Below, piece after piece: positions 11,135 through 21,614 of a DNA stretch of 64,000 nucleotides (its first letter is position 1; the number at the start of each line of letters is the position of its first letter). The notes under the pieces are model-generated. The model was not told where the DNA came from and made no database searches. It was given only the letters and a program-made list of their open reading frames with translations. Made by a program: the position numbers and the translations under genes. Source of the stretch: Zanthoxylum bungeanum (taxonomy: Eukaryota; Streptophyta; Magnoliopsida; Sapindales; Rutaceae); NCBI GenBank assembly GCA_019454045.1, contig SKCR01015048.1, positions 62,001 through 126,000 on the forward strand, in the 5' to 3' direction.

Positions 11135-12983
11135 TGATAGTGTCTCTAAGACTTGCCCAAGGATCTTAAACATGATTCTAGTGTGAATTTACCAAAGAAA
11201 GTTGCGGAATAGGTTGGTTGAAGTTCAAAACTTTTCCATGGATGTGGAAGCTCCAAGCTTGATGTTGAGTTTAAAACTCAAGGGTGAGTTTCCCTATCAC
11301 CTTCTTTTAACTCTTGAAGTGCTAGCTTGCTTGAAATTTTGCAACAAAATTCCAATTGAGAGAATGAAGGTCACGATTTTTGGTGGGAGAAGAGAGATGA
11401 ATAGTAGTTTCTAAAACTTGTTTCCAAAACCAATTAGTTTCTAAAACTTGGTTTGTGTGTTCATAAATGGTTTTCATTAAATGATGCCAACTACTCACAT
11501 CAACTGGTCCCACCACTTTGAATTCAAAATTCAAGTTGACTTACACAACACACTTTGGGCCCGGTTTCATTTAATCCGACTAAACGAATTTTCCGTCGCG
11601 ACATAATTAAATCCAATTTAATTAAATAATAATTCCTAGTAAAATTATTACGAAAGTCACTTACGAATTAATTCCAAATTAATTCGTTCGCTTGAATTAA
11701 AATCCAATTTTAAATCCGTATTGAAATCCAATTTCAATTAATATATCTGATTTATTATTTTAGCCCAATTAAATAAATTAAATAGTAAAATCCAATTTAA
11801 CTATTAAATTTACTTTGTCGATTAATACCAAATTAATCGTGTTCTCTCTTCTAGACGAATTTAATCCCAGATAAATTCTTACCGTAATTAATCCCAGATT
11901 AATTTTCTCTCTCTTAATTAATCCCATATTAATTCTGTTCGAGTCAAATGTCATCGGTGAATCTTTGGGAAGCGACCCAAGAGATTCCTGGATATGTTGG
12001 CAGTAAATGCGGTCATCGGACTATCCGAACACGTGCGTACCCGGTACCACATTCTTACCGATTTACAAGACATGGTTGGCTTCTAGCAAAGCACTATGCC
12101 TACCCAATTCTCCAGAAATATATTCAACATGGAATATTTATAATTTGTATCAGGCGTAGTATACTATGTATTGCGTATTACGATCCAATATCGGATGTCA
12201 CATGCTAGGCCTAGGGCTGGAATTGTGTCTGCCCCGTACAAAGCATATATCGGATCACTAGCCACTAGTCTCTGTAATCGGATAATCATGACCTAGTCAT
12301 ACTATCCCGATAGTTGCAGCATTTAAGAGTACTAGTTCTGTATCCCTGCGTGATCATCATCTCCATATGACTGAAGTGATATTTCCATCTTGACATCACA
12401 CCCAATACACTACGATTCTCAATATACCCAAAAGAGGCGTACACAGAACCTGTTAACGCTCCGGACGACCAAAACTAAAGTATACTAATTGTCGTAAGTA
12501 TTAACGATGCAAGTCTCAGGTTAAGACCACATACACCTACCCTGATTCGGATTTCCATAGGCACATAGTCATACTACCAATGGGATTTCGAGGGGTCTAT
12601 CCAGAGCGAAGCTGTTCCCGGTCCAACGGATAACAAAACCTCCTATCACACTTGCATAAGTATCATATACTTAAATATATGAGAACTATGACGTTAAGCT
12701 TCCATAACGCGCACATGTGTAATACTAGTCTATTCCGCATTATCGATGTCCAGTCTCGATAATACTACGACTGGGGATATTTAATGATTAAATCATTCAT
12801 GGATTAATATTGTCTCATATCTTATTAATCCGGTACTAATCATATAGACTTTTATCATTTATATATCCAAGTAATCCAATTACAAAATGATAAAAGAGCA
12901 ATTTCCTTTGTCACGTAGTTAATTTTTACAAAAACACCATGTCTTTTACAAATAGTGATGTTATGGGTCATAATTATCCAACA
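11135..12983 (-). mobile_element. A3 3' LTR
   Basis: An 1849-bp LTR reading on the minus strand from TGTTGGATAATTATGACC (12983) to ...GAGACACTATCA (11135). It is closely similar to the right-hand LTR at 26311-30120 once the solo-LTR insertion is removed. It carries the short hairpin chain typical of the A family at about 11570-11945. On its right lies an AACTGAGAGAT purine-rich stretch (minus strand), the likely polypurine tract. Confidence 0.88.
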
Positions 12984-13526
12984 ATCTCTCAGTTGGCCTA
13001 TAGCCAATCACTCAAGTGTCCAACACCTGAACTATGTACGGGTCGTTCATGCTTATGCTGAGATATCGCTTTGGCCAGCGGATCTGTAAGGTTATCATCT
13101 GAAATAATTTTTTGATCTTCACATCGCCACGATGTGTGATCTCTCGAATCAGATGAAACCATCGAAGTACATACTTGGATCATTGATGAGACCGTAATTC
13201 CTTAAACTGTGCTGTAGCCAAGATCAGCTGCTAACAGAACTACTCCTAATCCAATTAGGAATTTTATAGATCGAAAATGCTTCTTTTGCTGCCTCAGCCG
13301 CAGCAATATAATCTGTTTTTGTTGTTGAATCGACAATGGTATCTTGCTAGGAATATTTCCATCTCAGTGTTCTGTTGTTCAAACAAAATATGTACCCTTA
13401 TTGCGACTTACAGTCATCTTTATCGGTTTGGAAACTTGCATCGGTGATCCCAGTCACCTCAAGTTCTCCATCTCCATAAATTAAGAAAGCAACTTTAGTT
13501 TGTCTAAGATACTAAAGGATGTTCTT
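12984..13526 (-). pseudogene. A3 RNase H remnant
   Basis: The minus strand reads copia RNase H C-terminal features: a DNLTDPLAKAI-like block near 13080 (copia consensus DN-x-AD-x-x-TKAL) and, further 5', a degraded segment related to A1 5400-5500 that shares the TGCAAGTTTCCAAACCGAT block. Frames are broken. It is cut at 13526 by the G1 LTR. RNase H would remove the RNA template during cDNA synthesis. Confidence 0.75.
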
Positions 13527-14426
13527 TGATCGGCGTAATCACACGCGGATAATACAAGCGCACGTATCGTTCAAGTAGTATAAAAAGTATCGATCCCACG
13601 GGGACTTAATACATAATCTATTAATTTTATGAGGTCAATTGATTACTAGTATCTAACATGTTGATTGATTGATTTGAAATGGTGATGATTTTGAATTTAA
13701 AAAAACAAGAAAATAAAATTGCACGAAAGTAGGTTTAAGAAAATTCAATATTAAGAAACTATCTAGGGTTGTGAATCTTTCTAATAACTTTTAAAAGATG
13801 AAGTGGTTATTTCATGTTTATGTAATGAATCGGTTTACTAACCTGGAACACGAAATTATGCGAAACCCTTTGTCGATGGTCAGACGCAAATACCCAGTAT
13901 AACCCAATTGAACCATATGTTTATGTCAACCAAATTACCTGGATTCATTAAGTTTAAGTTCCAATTATGGCTACCCCCGCCCGACAGGTATTTATCTATC
14001 CTGTAAGGAAATCTATTAAAAGGTTATATATCCTCAAGGAAGATCGTGTGCTACTAAGTCTAAGGCTGAAACCTAAAATTCATTTGTCAAGTTTATTTTA
14101 GATTTACCAGATCAATCTTATTAGTGGCCAATTAACAAGACGCATTAAGCTTAAGACTTAATAAGTAAACCTTTAAATTACCCAAACTATAAAATAACCC
14201 ATTATAAACCAGTGATATTAGAATTCATCACAACCCTAGATAACTAACTTAGTTACGACACATAACTAGGGCTAGTAAAAACTTAAAAGTAAAAGACATA
14301 AAATAAAATGCTGAAAAGTAAATAAATAAAATCACAATAAAAGAAAATGCTAGGGCTAGAGGATCTACTTTTATCACTACAATTTTAGATATCTCTCTTA
14401 ATATAATATATTAACTTGTGTGATAT

Positions 14427-14610
14427 TGCCAACCAGCCATATAGGCGGTAACCTAATTAAGTCAAATTAAGTCCATAAACCAGCCATATAGGCGGAAATT
14501 ACCAACCGACCAACCAGGCGGTATCCTTGCTTAGTCAGATTAAAACCTGTTTATAAATAATTACCAACCGGCCAATATAGCTGTATTCTCATTAAGTCAA
14601 ATTTTAAATA
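14427..14610 (-). repeat. Four degenerate tandem repeats in the G1 LTR
   Basis: Copies of a unit of about 35-55 bp with the core CCAACC-G/A-CCATATAGGCGG followed by AAGTCA. They lie downstream of the TATA box on the minus strand and so should be in the transcribed leader. The array recurs at 24719-24880, inverted at about 28500-28670, and in a three-copy form in G2 at 59217-59350. Confidence 0.75.
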
Positions 14611-14803
14611 GTGAATATATTATAATTAGGGAGATTAATCTATATAGCAGTAATAAAAGTTTTACCTTTCACCCTATCAGTGGGAAGTTAACTCTTCATA
14701 GCTGAATAGTAAAGACTGAAAAAGTAAAAAAGTAAATTATTATTACAAATATAATTAAAATTAATTTCAAAACTGAAATTTAAAGAAAACTAGATATAAA
14801 ACT

Positions 14804-14814
14804 CCCTATTTATA
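14804..14814 (-). promoter_or_regulatory. TATA box of G1 LTR promoter
   Basis: The minus strand reads TATAAATAGGG. It sits about 75-500 bp downstream of the ACGT-core cluster, the expected U3 arrangement. In the 5' LTR (25091-25102) and the solo LTR (about 28283) the corresponding site reads TGTAAATAGGG, so those copies have a weakened box. Confidence 0.65.
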
Positions 14815-14939
14815 TCAGAGAATTCGGAGAGGAAGGTACATTTGAAATCAGAAAAATGAGCTGAATTTATAGGCCTCAGTAGGCTCCTCGCGTCGCGACG
14901 CGCCACATGTCAACTTCTGGTTGGCTGCTTCAGATTCTT

Positions 14940-15315
14940 ATCCGATGACGTGGTGATGTGGATAATTGACTCAATAATTGTGCTGATGTGGCAGTGACGT
15001 GGCGCTGATGTGGCGATGACGTGGCGACACGTGGTGAAAGTGATTGTCGGCACCGTAGGATTGCGACACATGACACGTGTGATTGGTTGATGATGACGTG
15101 GTAGTTACGTGGCGAGTTGACTCGGTCAGCTGCTGATGTGGACGATGACGTGTTAGACACGCGAGATGACACGTGGCGACATGTGGCGATGGCGATTGTT
15201 AGTACCATAGGATGATGAAACGTGGCACGGTGCACATTAGTAGATCGGCTGTGATATTGACACGTGGCATGCGCATTTTAGCAAGTCAAACTTTTCAGAT
15301 TCTGACACGTGTCCC
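14940..15315 (-). promoter_or_regulatory. ACGT-core (G-box/ABRE-like) cluster in G1 LTR U3
   Basis: About a dozen ACGTG cores, mostly as TGACGTGG or ACACGTGG, spaced 10-50 bp apart in degenerate repeats of GATGACGTGGC. Plant bZIP factors (ABRE and as-1/TGA classes) and bHLH factors recognise such cores. The position upstream of the TATA box suggests an enhancer. The same array is in the 5' LTR (25225-25600) and, inverted, in the solo LTR (about 27840-28210). Function is inferred from motif density only. Confidence 0.6.
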
Positions 15316-15550
15316 CCGGCGCACGTTAGCAGCTCATGGCGCATGTTAGGCGTCGCGACGCGCAAAATTACCAAATTTCCCTTTTGTCCGTTTTTCACTG
15401 TTTTGGCCCTAAATCACCTCTAGAGAGTCCTGAAACTTTATTTATGTACAAAATAACACAAAACACATCAAAATATTCACAAAACTCAAGAAACTATACA
15501 AAATATTAAGTTAAATGAGTGGGAAATAGTGATATAATTACCACTCATCA

Positions 15551-15566
15551 CACCCCCAAACCTAAT
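15551..15566 (-). other. Polypurine tract of G1
   Basis: The minus strand reads AGGTTTGGGGGTG directly before the 3' LTR start, the expected place and composition for the plus-strand primer. Confidence 0.75.
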
Positions 15567-16869
15567 ATTTTGCTAGTCTTGGAGCAAAACACAAAATAAA
15601 ATAACATAAACTACTTTAAAATAAAATTTAACTAACCCACTTTCGTAGGGATCACGGTTGCATTTAGCGTATGCAACAAGCCTTTAAACCCATAGGTGTC
15701 CCTAGTGGACGAGTTGTAGTCTCATGAGGGTTTACAGCAATGATACCCACAAACATTTTACAAAAGTAAAAATATAGTAAAACTAATGCACACAAAAATA
15801 AAAAAGACAAGCGAAAAGAGAATAAAGAAGTTAGTGATTAATCATGTGAAATTTCTACTCCAAGTCACTAGTTGTTTTCTTTCTTTCTAAATTACTGAAT
15901 AAGTAAATTCTCTGATTATATTTACCATTCTCCATATATATAGCCAACAAAATATTAATCAACTCATTTTTGTCCACAACAGTCCCAAGTGCAGTTGATA
16001 AGAGAGTAATATTTTTGTCCTAAAGTTTTATCAGAATTCACACCTCTTTGCAGCAGTGGAATAATTTTTCTGATTTTTCTGATTTTTTTTCTTTGATTTT
16101 TTTTATTTATATACAATATCTTCCATTTATGTAGCGAGTGTTGGGTCGGTGGCTCCCAAACCAGTTGGCTTTAGGGCACCAGGTGTTAAGACACCCTTAC
16201 GGACTTAATTACTCATACTTCAGATATATATATTTTTGCAAGATCCTTGATTCATGTAGCGAGCTTGGGCCAGTGACTCCCAAACCAGTTGGCTTTAGGG
16301 CACTAGGTGTTAAAACACCCTTACAGACTTAATAACTCGGATCTCATACGTTTTTTTTTGCTCCATCACTTTTTGAGATGCTTGCTCCAATTAAACTAGA
16401 GCACTGAATATTACAAACTTTTCAATTACAGCTTATGTCTGTATGTTACCATGCATGTTGATAATACCTGCCAACTGAGCATATGAAGATCCATTTTAGT
16501 CAATTTTATGGAGAATTTACAAATTAAATAATTCAAAAGGAAATAAACAAAAATTAACTTTATTTCGAAAATGGGTTGAAATACGTATCAGGAGTGGGAA
16601 CTTCTTACACAACTATCTCTCACCAATTTCACATTTTTAGTCAAAATAAAAACGCAAAATATTTTTGTAATTTTTGAAAATTTTTCAATTCTTTTGTATT
16701 TTTCGAAAAATTTTGGACTAAAAATAAAAACAACACACAACTAAAAATAAGATACTGATCAACTAATTCCCTCCCCCAAACCTAAATGAGACATTGTCCC
16801 CAATGTCTTAAATAGTAAAAGAAGAGTTTAGAAGATAGTACCTGGTTAACTGAAATTCTACACGAAAAT
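15567..16869 (-). other. G1 3' non-coding region
   Basis: An AT-rich stretch between the captured LOG copy and the PPT. No coding frame is convincing. It holds a two-copy direct repeat (16130-16345), T-rich runs near 16085, and a second purine-rich block (minus-strand AGGTTTGGGGGAGGG, about 16770-16785) that resembles a polypurine tract. Such internal PPT-like tracts are known in long gypsy elements. Confidence 0.6.
16130..16345. repeat. 125-bp tandem duplication
   Basis: Two copies starting at 16130 and 16255, each with TGTAGCGAG, then CCCAAACCAGTTGGCTTTAG and GGTGTTAA-A/G-ACACCCTTAC. Mismatches are scattered, so the duplication is not very recent. Confidence 0.85.
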
Positions 16870-17521
16870 TTAAAGATTAAGATCCAGATTAATCCGACGC
16901 CTCTTACCACGATCGTCATCGGACCAATTTATCTTTGAAATGATATGGTCAATTTGGGGTTTATAGGCTAAGATTTGGTCAATTAGATCCAGACAGTTCT
17001 GGCAGTGAAGATGAGTTCTTTTAAAGGTTTTGACACGAACCCATTTCTCCGAGCATCATCAAGAAACACACAAAGAAAATCATAAAATCCTTCAACATTG
17101 TACAGTCCAAGCGGTTTCTGGTGTATATTCAGGTTTGCCCAAGATAACACTGTAAAAATTTCCTCCAATGTACCCAAGCCACCTGGCAAAACAATAAAAG
17201 CATCAGCACAGTTAATCATTTCTACCAATCGTTCAGACATACCTGGCACGATCAGTTCCTCTCCGTTTGATGGTCCAATAAGATTTTCTTCTGCCAAAGG
17301 TTTTGAAATGATTCCCAAAACTAACTGCTTCCTTCCTGTACGGCTTTTGAAACGATCCTTGTTAGTCCAAGATTGCCACCACCATATACTAAGTGCATAT
17401 TTCTTGCAGCTAAGACACGACCCAATTCCTGTGCTGCTTTTACGTATTGTGGCTCAACACCAACACTAGTACCGCAAAACACACATATGTTTTCAACTCG
17501 TCTTCTTGAAGTGGCTTCCAT
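16870..17521 (-). pseudogene. Captured LOG-family (cytokinin-activating) gene, intronless
   Basis: The coding strand runs right to left, the same as the element. From ATG at 17521 (good context, AACATGG) 66 codons read a LOG N-terminus with ICVFCGTSVG and VYGGGNLGL. After a one-base loss near 17320 the next frame (17318-16983) gives IISKPLA, an MSERLVEM segment holding the usual catalytic Arg, and LPGGLGTLEE (17160-17186), the PGGxGTxxE signature. A second break near 17000 leads into a tail ending in a stop at 16870-16872. Total length of about 217 codons is full length for the family. LOG enzymes release active cytokinin bases from riboside 5'-monophosphates in the cytosol. Plant LOG genes normally have several introns; none is seen here, which points to capture through an mRNA. 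The exact LOG subgroup is uncertain. Confidence 0.85.
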
Positions 17522-17842
17522 GTTTTACTCTGGATGTCTTCAAAAGTACAATGATGAGTTGAATTTATAACACCTGAAAGGGTGAGTAAAATAATAGCAC
17601 TAGTACCTGCCAAATGACAATTATTATTTAACAGTCAAATAAATCGTGATAGTAAAAAAGGTCTGGATCCTGTCAGAGAAAACAATAAAACAAAATACAA
17701 TTATTAGGAAAAGACAAAGATATATAATATCTACAAATATTTTCGGCTTAATTGACGTCTATGCGTCAGGGACAAGCTTCCCATTCAATTTTCTTATAAA
17801 TTGGCAAACATGGTCTTTTTGAGTCAGATACATGAGACTTAA
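17522..17842 (-). other. Spacer between LOG copy and accessory ORF
   Basis: No coding frame. On the minus strand a pyrimidine-rich stretch ending TTTCAG (AG at 17574-17575) lies 52 bases before the LOG ATG and looks like a splice acceptor. The remainder is AT-rich and unrecognised. Confidence 0.5.
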
Positions 17843-18355
17843 CTATTGTATTTCTTTTTGAAATTGTGTATGTAATTTGCGAAAGGCTATGTGAACATAT
17901 CCACTAGGATGCGTCTCAAGAGTCGAAGATATATCATCTAAAAACTCCTTACTCAAGCCATCCCTGATGAATTTAATTTTGTCTTCGCGATTATCAGACA
18001 CAATTCCTAAAGAACGACAACGAGTATTGCAATTCCAGCGTGCACATTTGTAACAAACACCCATTTGCTTAGCTCTATGTTTCTTTGTATAGGTGCTTCT
18101 TCCAAAACTAGACAGATGTGAAATGAAAGAGTTAGAAGACTCACCTGACAATCGGACATGTGCTTCAAAAATCCAATGAATGTCAGTTGGAATACCTTTG
18201 ATCATCAGTAGTCTCATCCGTTCCAAGCGAGCTTTGTAGACTTTCATCACAGATTTTTGAGGGAGAGAAGGAAATTGCTTGTGAAGATTTGCGAGAACTT
18301 CTTCCATCCTGAAATGACTTATCCTGCAAAAATTAAACACACCAAATGAAATCAC
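17843..18355 (-). CDS. Unrecognised 170-codon ORF 3' of integrase in G1
   Basis: An uninterrupted frame that overlaps the last codons of the integrase frame by 23 bases; an internal Met at 18307 (MEEVLANLHKQF) is an alternative start. The N-terminal half is basic and probably helical, with a segment rich in Ser. A compact Cys cluster, CYKCARWNCNTRC, in the middle resembles a small zinc-binding site. The C-terminal third (DNREDKIKFIRDGL onwards) is mixed charged. No signal peptide or membrane segment is evident, so it does not look like the env-like ORF of Athila. It may be an element accessory gene or a second captured gene. It is more intact than the adjacent pol. Confidence 0.5.
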   Translation of the reverse strand: MISFGVFNFCRISHFRMEEVLANLHKQFPSLPQKSVMKVYKARLERMRLLMIKGIPTDIHWIFEAHVRLSGESSNSFISHLSSFGRSTYTKKHRAKQMGVCYKCARWNCNTRCRSLGIVSDNREDKIKFIRDGLSKEFLDDISSTLETHPSGYVHIAFRKLHTQFQKEIQ

Positions 18356-19796
18356 ACCAAATCACAATATATACACAAATTGCATGGGTTGCCTCCCTGC
18401 AAGCGCTAAGTTTAACGTCATCAGCTAGACGTGACTTCTCGAACGTTAGGCTGGATATGAAAGTGTGACACTTTCTTTTTTGTCGCTCAAATGATTCTCC
18501 CCAGTAGTGCTTGACACGCTGATTGTTAACCTTGAATGTGTTATTGGTGTTAGGATCCAGTAACTCAATAGCTCCATATGGTAAAACCTGAGTGATCACA
18601 AATGGACCTGACCACCTTGATTTCAACTTTCCAGGGAAAAGTTTCAACCTTGAGTTTCACAACAACAACTGCTGCCTTGGTTCCAACTGCCTGTGCACTA
18701 TTTTTCGGTCATGCCATTTCTTGGTATTTTCTTTGTACAATCTGGAATTCTCATAAGCCTGTAGAAGAAACTCCTCCAATTCATTGAGTTGGTGAAGTCG
18801 TTTCTCTCATGCAGCTTGTGAATCAAGATTCAACTTCTTCAGTGCCCAATACGCCTTGTGTTCAAGCTCAACTGGCAGATGACATATTTTCCCAAACACC
18901 AATCGATATGGGGACATAGCAATGGGTGTCTTGTAAGCTGTCTGGTAGGCCCATAATGCATCATCCAGTTTTGTTGACCAGTCTCTCCTTGTTGATCCAA
19001 CAGTTCTCTCCAAGATTCTTTTGATTTCTTTGTTTGAAACTTCAACCTGTCAATTTGACTGTGGATGATAAGTAGTGGCAACCTTGTGAGTAACTTCATA
19101 TTTGGATATGAGTGCATCAAAGTATCTGTTGCAGAAATGTGAGCCACCATCACTGATAATTGCCCGAGGTGTTCCGAACCGAGTGAAAATATTCCTTTTC
19201 AGGAATTTGATCACCACTTTTGAATCATTGGATGGCAATGCAATTGCTTCGACCCATTTGGAGACGTTGTCTACAGCAATCAGGATGTACAGGTTTCCGA
19301 ATGATGGAACAAAGGGTCCCATGAAATCAATTCCCCACACATCGAATATTTCCACTTCCAGAATGTTTTGCAACGGTCCTTCATTTCTCCTCGAAATATT
19401 CCCTATTCTCTGGCACCTGTCACATTGAAAAGCAAACAGATAAGCATTTTTAAAAAGAGTGGGCCAGAACAAACCTGATTGCAGGACTTTTGCTGCAGTT
19501 TTATTCCCGCTGAAGTGTCCGCCATATGGTGATGAATGATAGTGCTGTAAAACACTGTTGACCTCCTCCTATGGAACACACCGTCTCAATAATTGATCAT
19601 CACACCGTTTGAACAGGTACGGGTCATCCCAGACATAATGCTTGACTTCTTTGAAGAATTTCTTCCGTTGCTGAGTTGTCCATTCCAACGACCATTTTCC
19701 TGATACAATGAAGTTGACATAGTCAGCATACCAAGGGACATCCTGCTGTTTCATGGAAAATAGTTGTTCATCTGGAAAAGTTTCTTTGATTGACAA
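18333..19796 (-). pseudogene. G1 integrase (broken)
   Basis: Ty3/gypsy integrase pieces in order on the minus strand. A linker lies at 19569-19796. An HHCC zinc finger follows ([17 protein letters not shown] at about 19505-19555; CDRCQR near 19410). The core has WGIDFMGPF (first Asp), IISDGGSHF (second Asp) and, after a TGA at about 19050-19052, a [10 protein letters not shown] block with the Glu. The C-terminal part has WSGPFVI (GPY/F module) near 18600. Integrase inserts the cDNA into the chromosome. A G-to-A-type stop after HPQSN and further frame changes near 18807 and 19473 disable it. Confidence 0.85.
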
Positions 19797-19916
19797 TTAT
19801 TTGCCAGCTATTTCTCCATTCTCGAGCCTCGATAGATGATCTGCCACTTGGTTTTCTGTCCATTTTCCTGTCTCGAATTTCCACGTCAAATTCTTGCAGA
19901 AGAAGTATCGAACGGA

Positions 19917-20552
19917 TCAATATGGTTTGGCATCTTTCTTCGCGATCATATATTTGATTGCTGAATGATATGTGTAGACCACTACTTTGAGACCCATGAG
20001 ATAGGAGCGGAATTTGTCAAAAGCGTACACAACTGCGAGCAACTCTTTTTCAGTGGTTGTGTAGTTGAGTTGAGCTTCATTCAAAGTTCTGCTGGAGTAG
20101 TAAATGGTGTGGAAAATTTTTGCTTTGCGTTGTCCCAAAACTGCACCTACAACAAAATCACTAGCATCGCACATCACCTCAAATGGAATGGTCATGTCTG
20201 GTGCTACAATGATGGGAGCAGAGACCAGCTTCTGTTTTAAGATTTCAAAAGCTTCATGACATTCTTTGGTGAATTTGAAAGGCACATCCTTCTCTAGAAG
20301 ATTGCACAGAGGTTTAGCAATCTTGGAAAAGTCTTTGATAAATCTCCTGTAAAAATCTGCATGTCCGAGAAAGCTCCGAATCCCTTTTACTGATGTCGGC
20401 GGAGGTAGTTTTTCAATTGTCTCAATATTTGATTTATCTACCTCGATTCTCTTTTGTGAGATCCGATGTCCAAGAACAATGTCTTCATGTACCATGAAGT
20501 GGCATTTCTCCCAGTTGAGTACCATGTTGGTATCTTCACATCTTTGTAACAT
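19917..20552 (-). pseudogene. G1 RT C-terminus and RNase H
   Basis: A 211-codon frame. It begins with the RT thumb region (NWEKCHFMV, VLGHRIS, GIRSFLGHADFYRRFIKDFS) and continues into RNase H: FEVMCDASDFVVGAVLGQ, IYYSSRTLNEAQLNYTTTEKELLAVV and VYTYHSAIKYM. The first catalytic Asp (CDAS) and the Glu (EKEL) are present. The usual Asp in the VYTDHSA motif is replaced by Tyr, so this RNase H is probably inactive even apart from the frame breaks. Confidence 0.9.
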
Positions 20553-21614
20553 CTATTCCAAATTTTACAAACAGTGGTAAAAAGAATCTCCAAACACAGA
20601 AAAGTCATCCATAAAAACTTCCATACGCTGATCCAACATGTTTGAGAAGATGGCCATCATGCAACGCCGAAATGTGGCGGGAGCATTACATAATCCAAAT
20701 GGCATTCTGCGGAAAGCAAAAGTACCATAGGGACATGTAAATGTGGTTTTCTCCTGATCTTGTGGGGTGATGAAAATCGGATTATATCCTGAATATCAAT
20801 TTAGAAAGCAATAGAAGCCATGTCCCGCCAGTCTATCTAACATCTGGTCAATGAATGGTAGTGGAAAATGGACCTTCCTTGTTGCTTTGTTCAGCTTCCG
20901 GTAGTAATTGCATACTCTTCATCCAGTTATTGTTCTTGTTGGAATCAGCTCGTTCTTTTCATTGGTGACAACATTAATTCCTACTTTCTTCGGTACACAC
21001 TGCATAGGACTCACCCAAGTGCTGTCTGAGATGGGGTATATGATGCCATCATCCAACCATTTGATGATTTCTTTCTTCACGACCTCCTTAATGATTGGAT
21101 TGAGTCTTTGTTGATGCTCCACTATGGGTTTGTACTCATTGTTCATCTGAATCGTGTGCATGTAAAATGATGGACTAATGCCTCGAATGTCTGCTATAGT
21201 CCAGCCAATGGCTCTCTTGTGTTCTCGTAACACTCTTAACAACTTTTCTTCCTGCTCCAATTTTAGTGAAGAAGAAATAATATCAGGTAATTCAGAAAAG
21301 TTTGCAAGAAATGCATACCTGAGATGGCTCAGAAGTAATTTCAGCTCCAGCTGTGGTGGTTCTTCAATCGAAGGCTTGATTTGATCTTTCTTCGGAAGTT
21401 CTAGACTTTGAACTGGTGTTGTCGATTTGAATCGGAATGGTTTATCAAGGTAGTTGATACATTCCAGGATTTCAGCATCTAGCTCACTGTTAGTCATGTT
21501 GGTGATGCAAGCTTCAAGTTTGTCCGTGGGATTTGGCTCAATATCCTGGATGAGGCTATCAACAACATCAATTCTCAAACATTCTTCTTCCTTTTCATCG
21601 CTCGGGAATTTCAT
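20553..21614 (-). pseudogene. G1 reverse transcriptase N-terminal and catalytic part
   Basis: The frame at 20919-21614 gives the region between protease and RT (SPSFYMHTIQMNNEYKP, QQRLNPIIKEVVKKEIIKWL, WVSPMQCVPKK). The catalytic segment, 20560-20918, lies in another frame: FAFRRMPFGLCNAP near 20700 and MEVFMDDFSVFG near 20590-20630, which holds the Asp pair. FMDDF is the form common in Athila/Tat RTs. Stops near 20919 and 20553 and a frame change make this copy non-functional. Confidence 0.88.

Larger units (their letters stand above)
13527..15550 (-). mobile_element. G1 3' LTR
   Basis: 2024 bp with TG...CA ends; on the minus strand it starts TGATGAGTGGTAATTATATC at 15550. Three regions stand out: a cluster of ACGT-core motifs (14940-15315), a TATA box (about 14804-14814), and four degenerate copies of a CCAACCGACCATATAGGCGG-type repeat (14427-14610) downstream of the TATA. 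The LTR is closely similar to 23817-25818 and to the solo LTR at 27591-29520. Two GTCGCGAC palindromes lie at 14892 and 15352. Confidence 0.9.

Noticed and set aside
14930..15235. His/Ser/Thr-rich ORFs in G LTRs (14930-15235, 25199-25822, 27888-28287)
   Set aside because: They are translations of the ACGT-core repeat cluster in U3; frames differ between LTR copies.
17098..17570. Plus-strand ORFs over the LOG copy
   Set aside because: They are antisense shadows of the LOG frame, which carries the family signatures.
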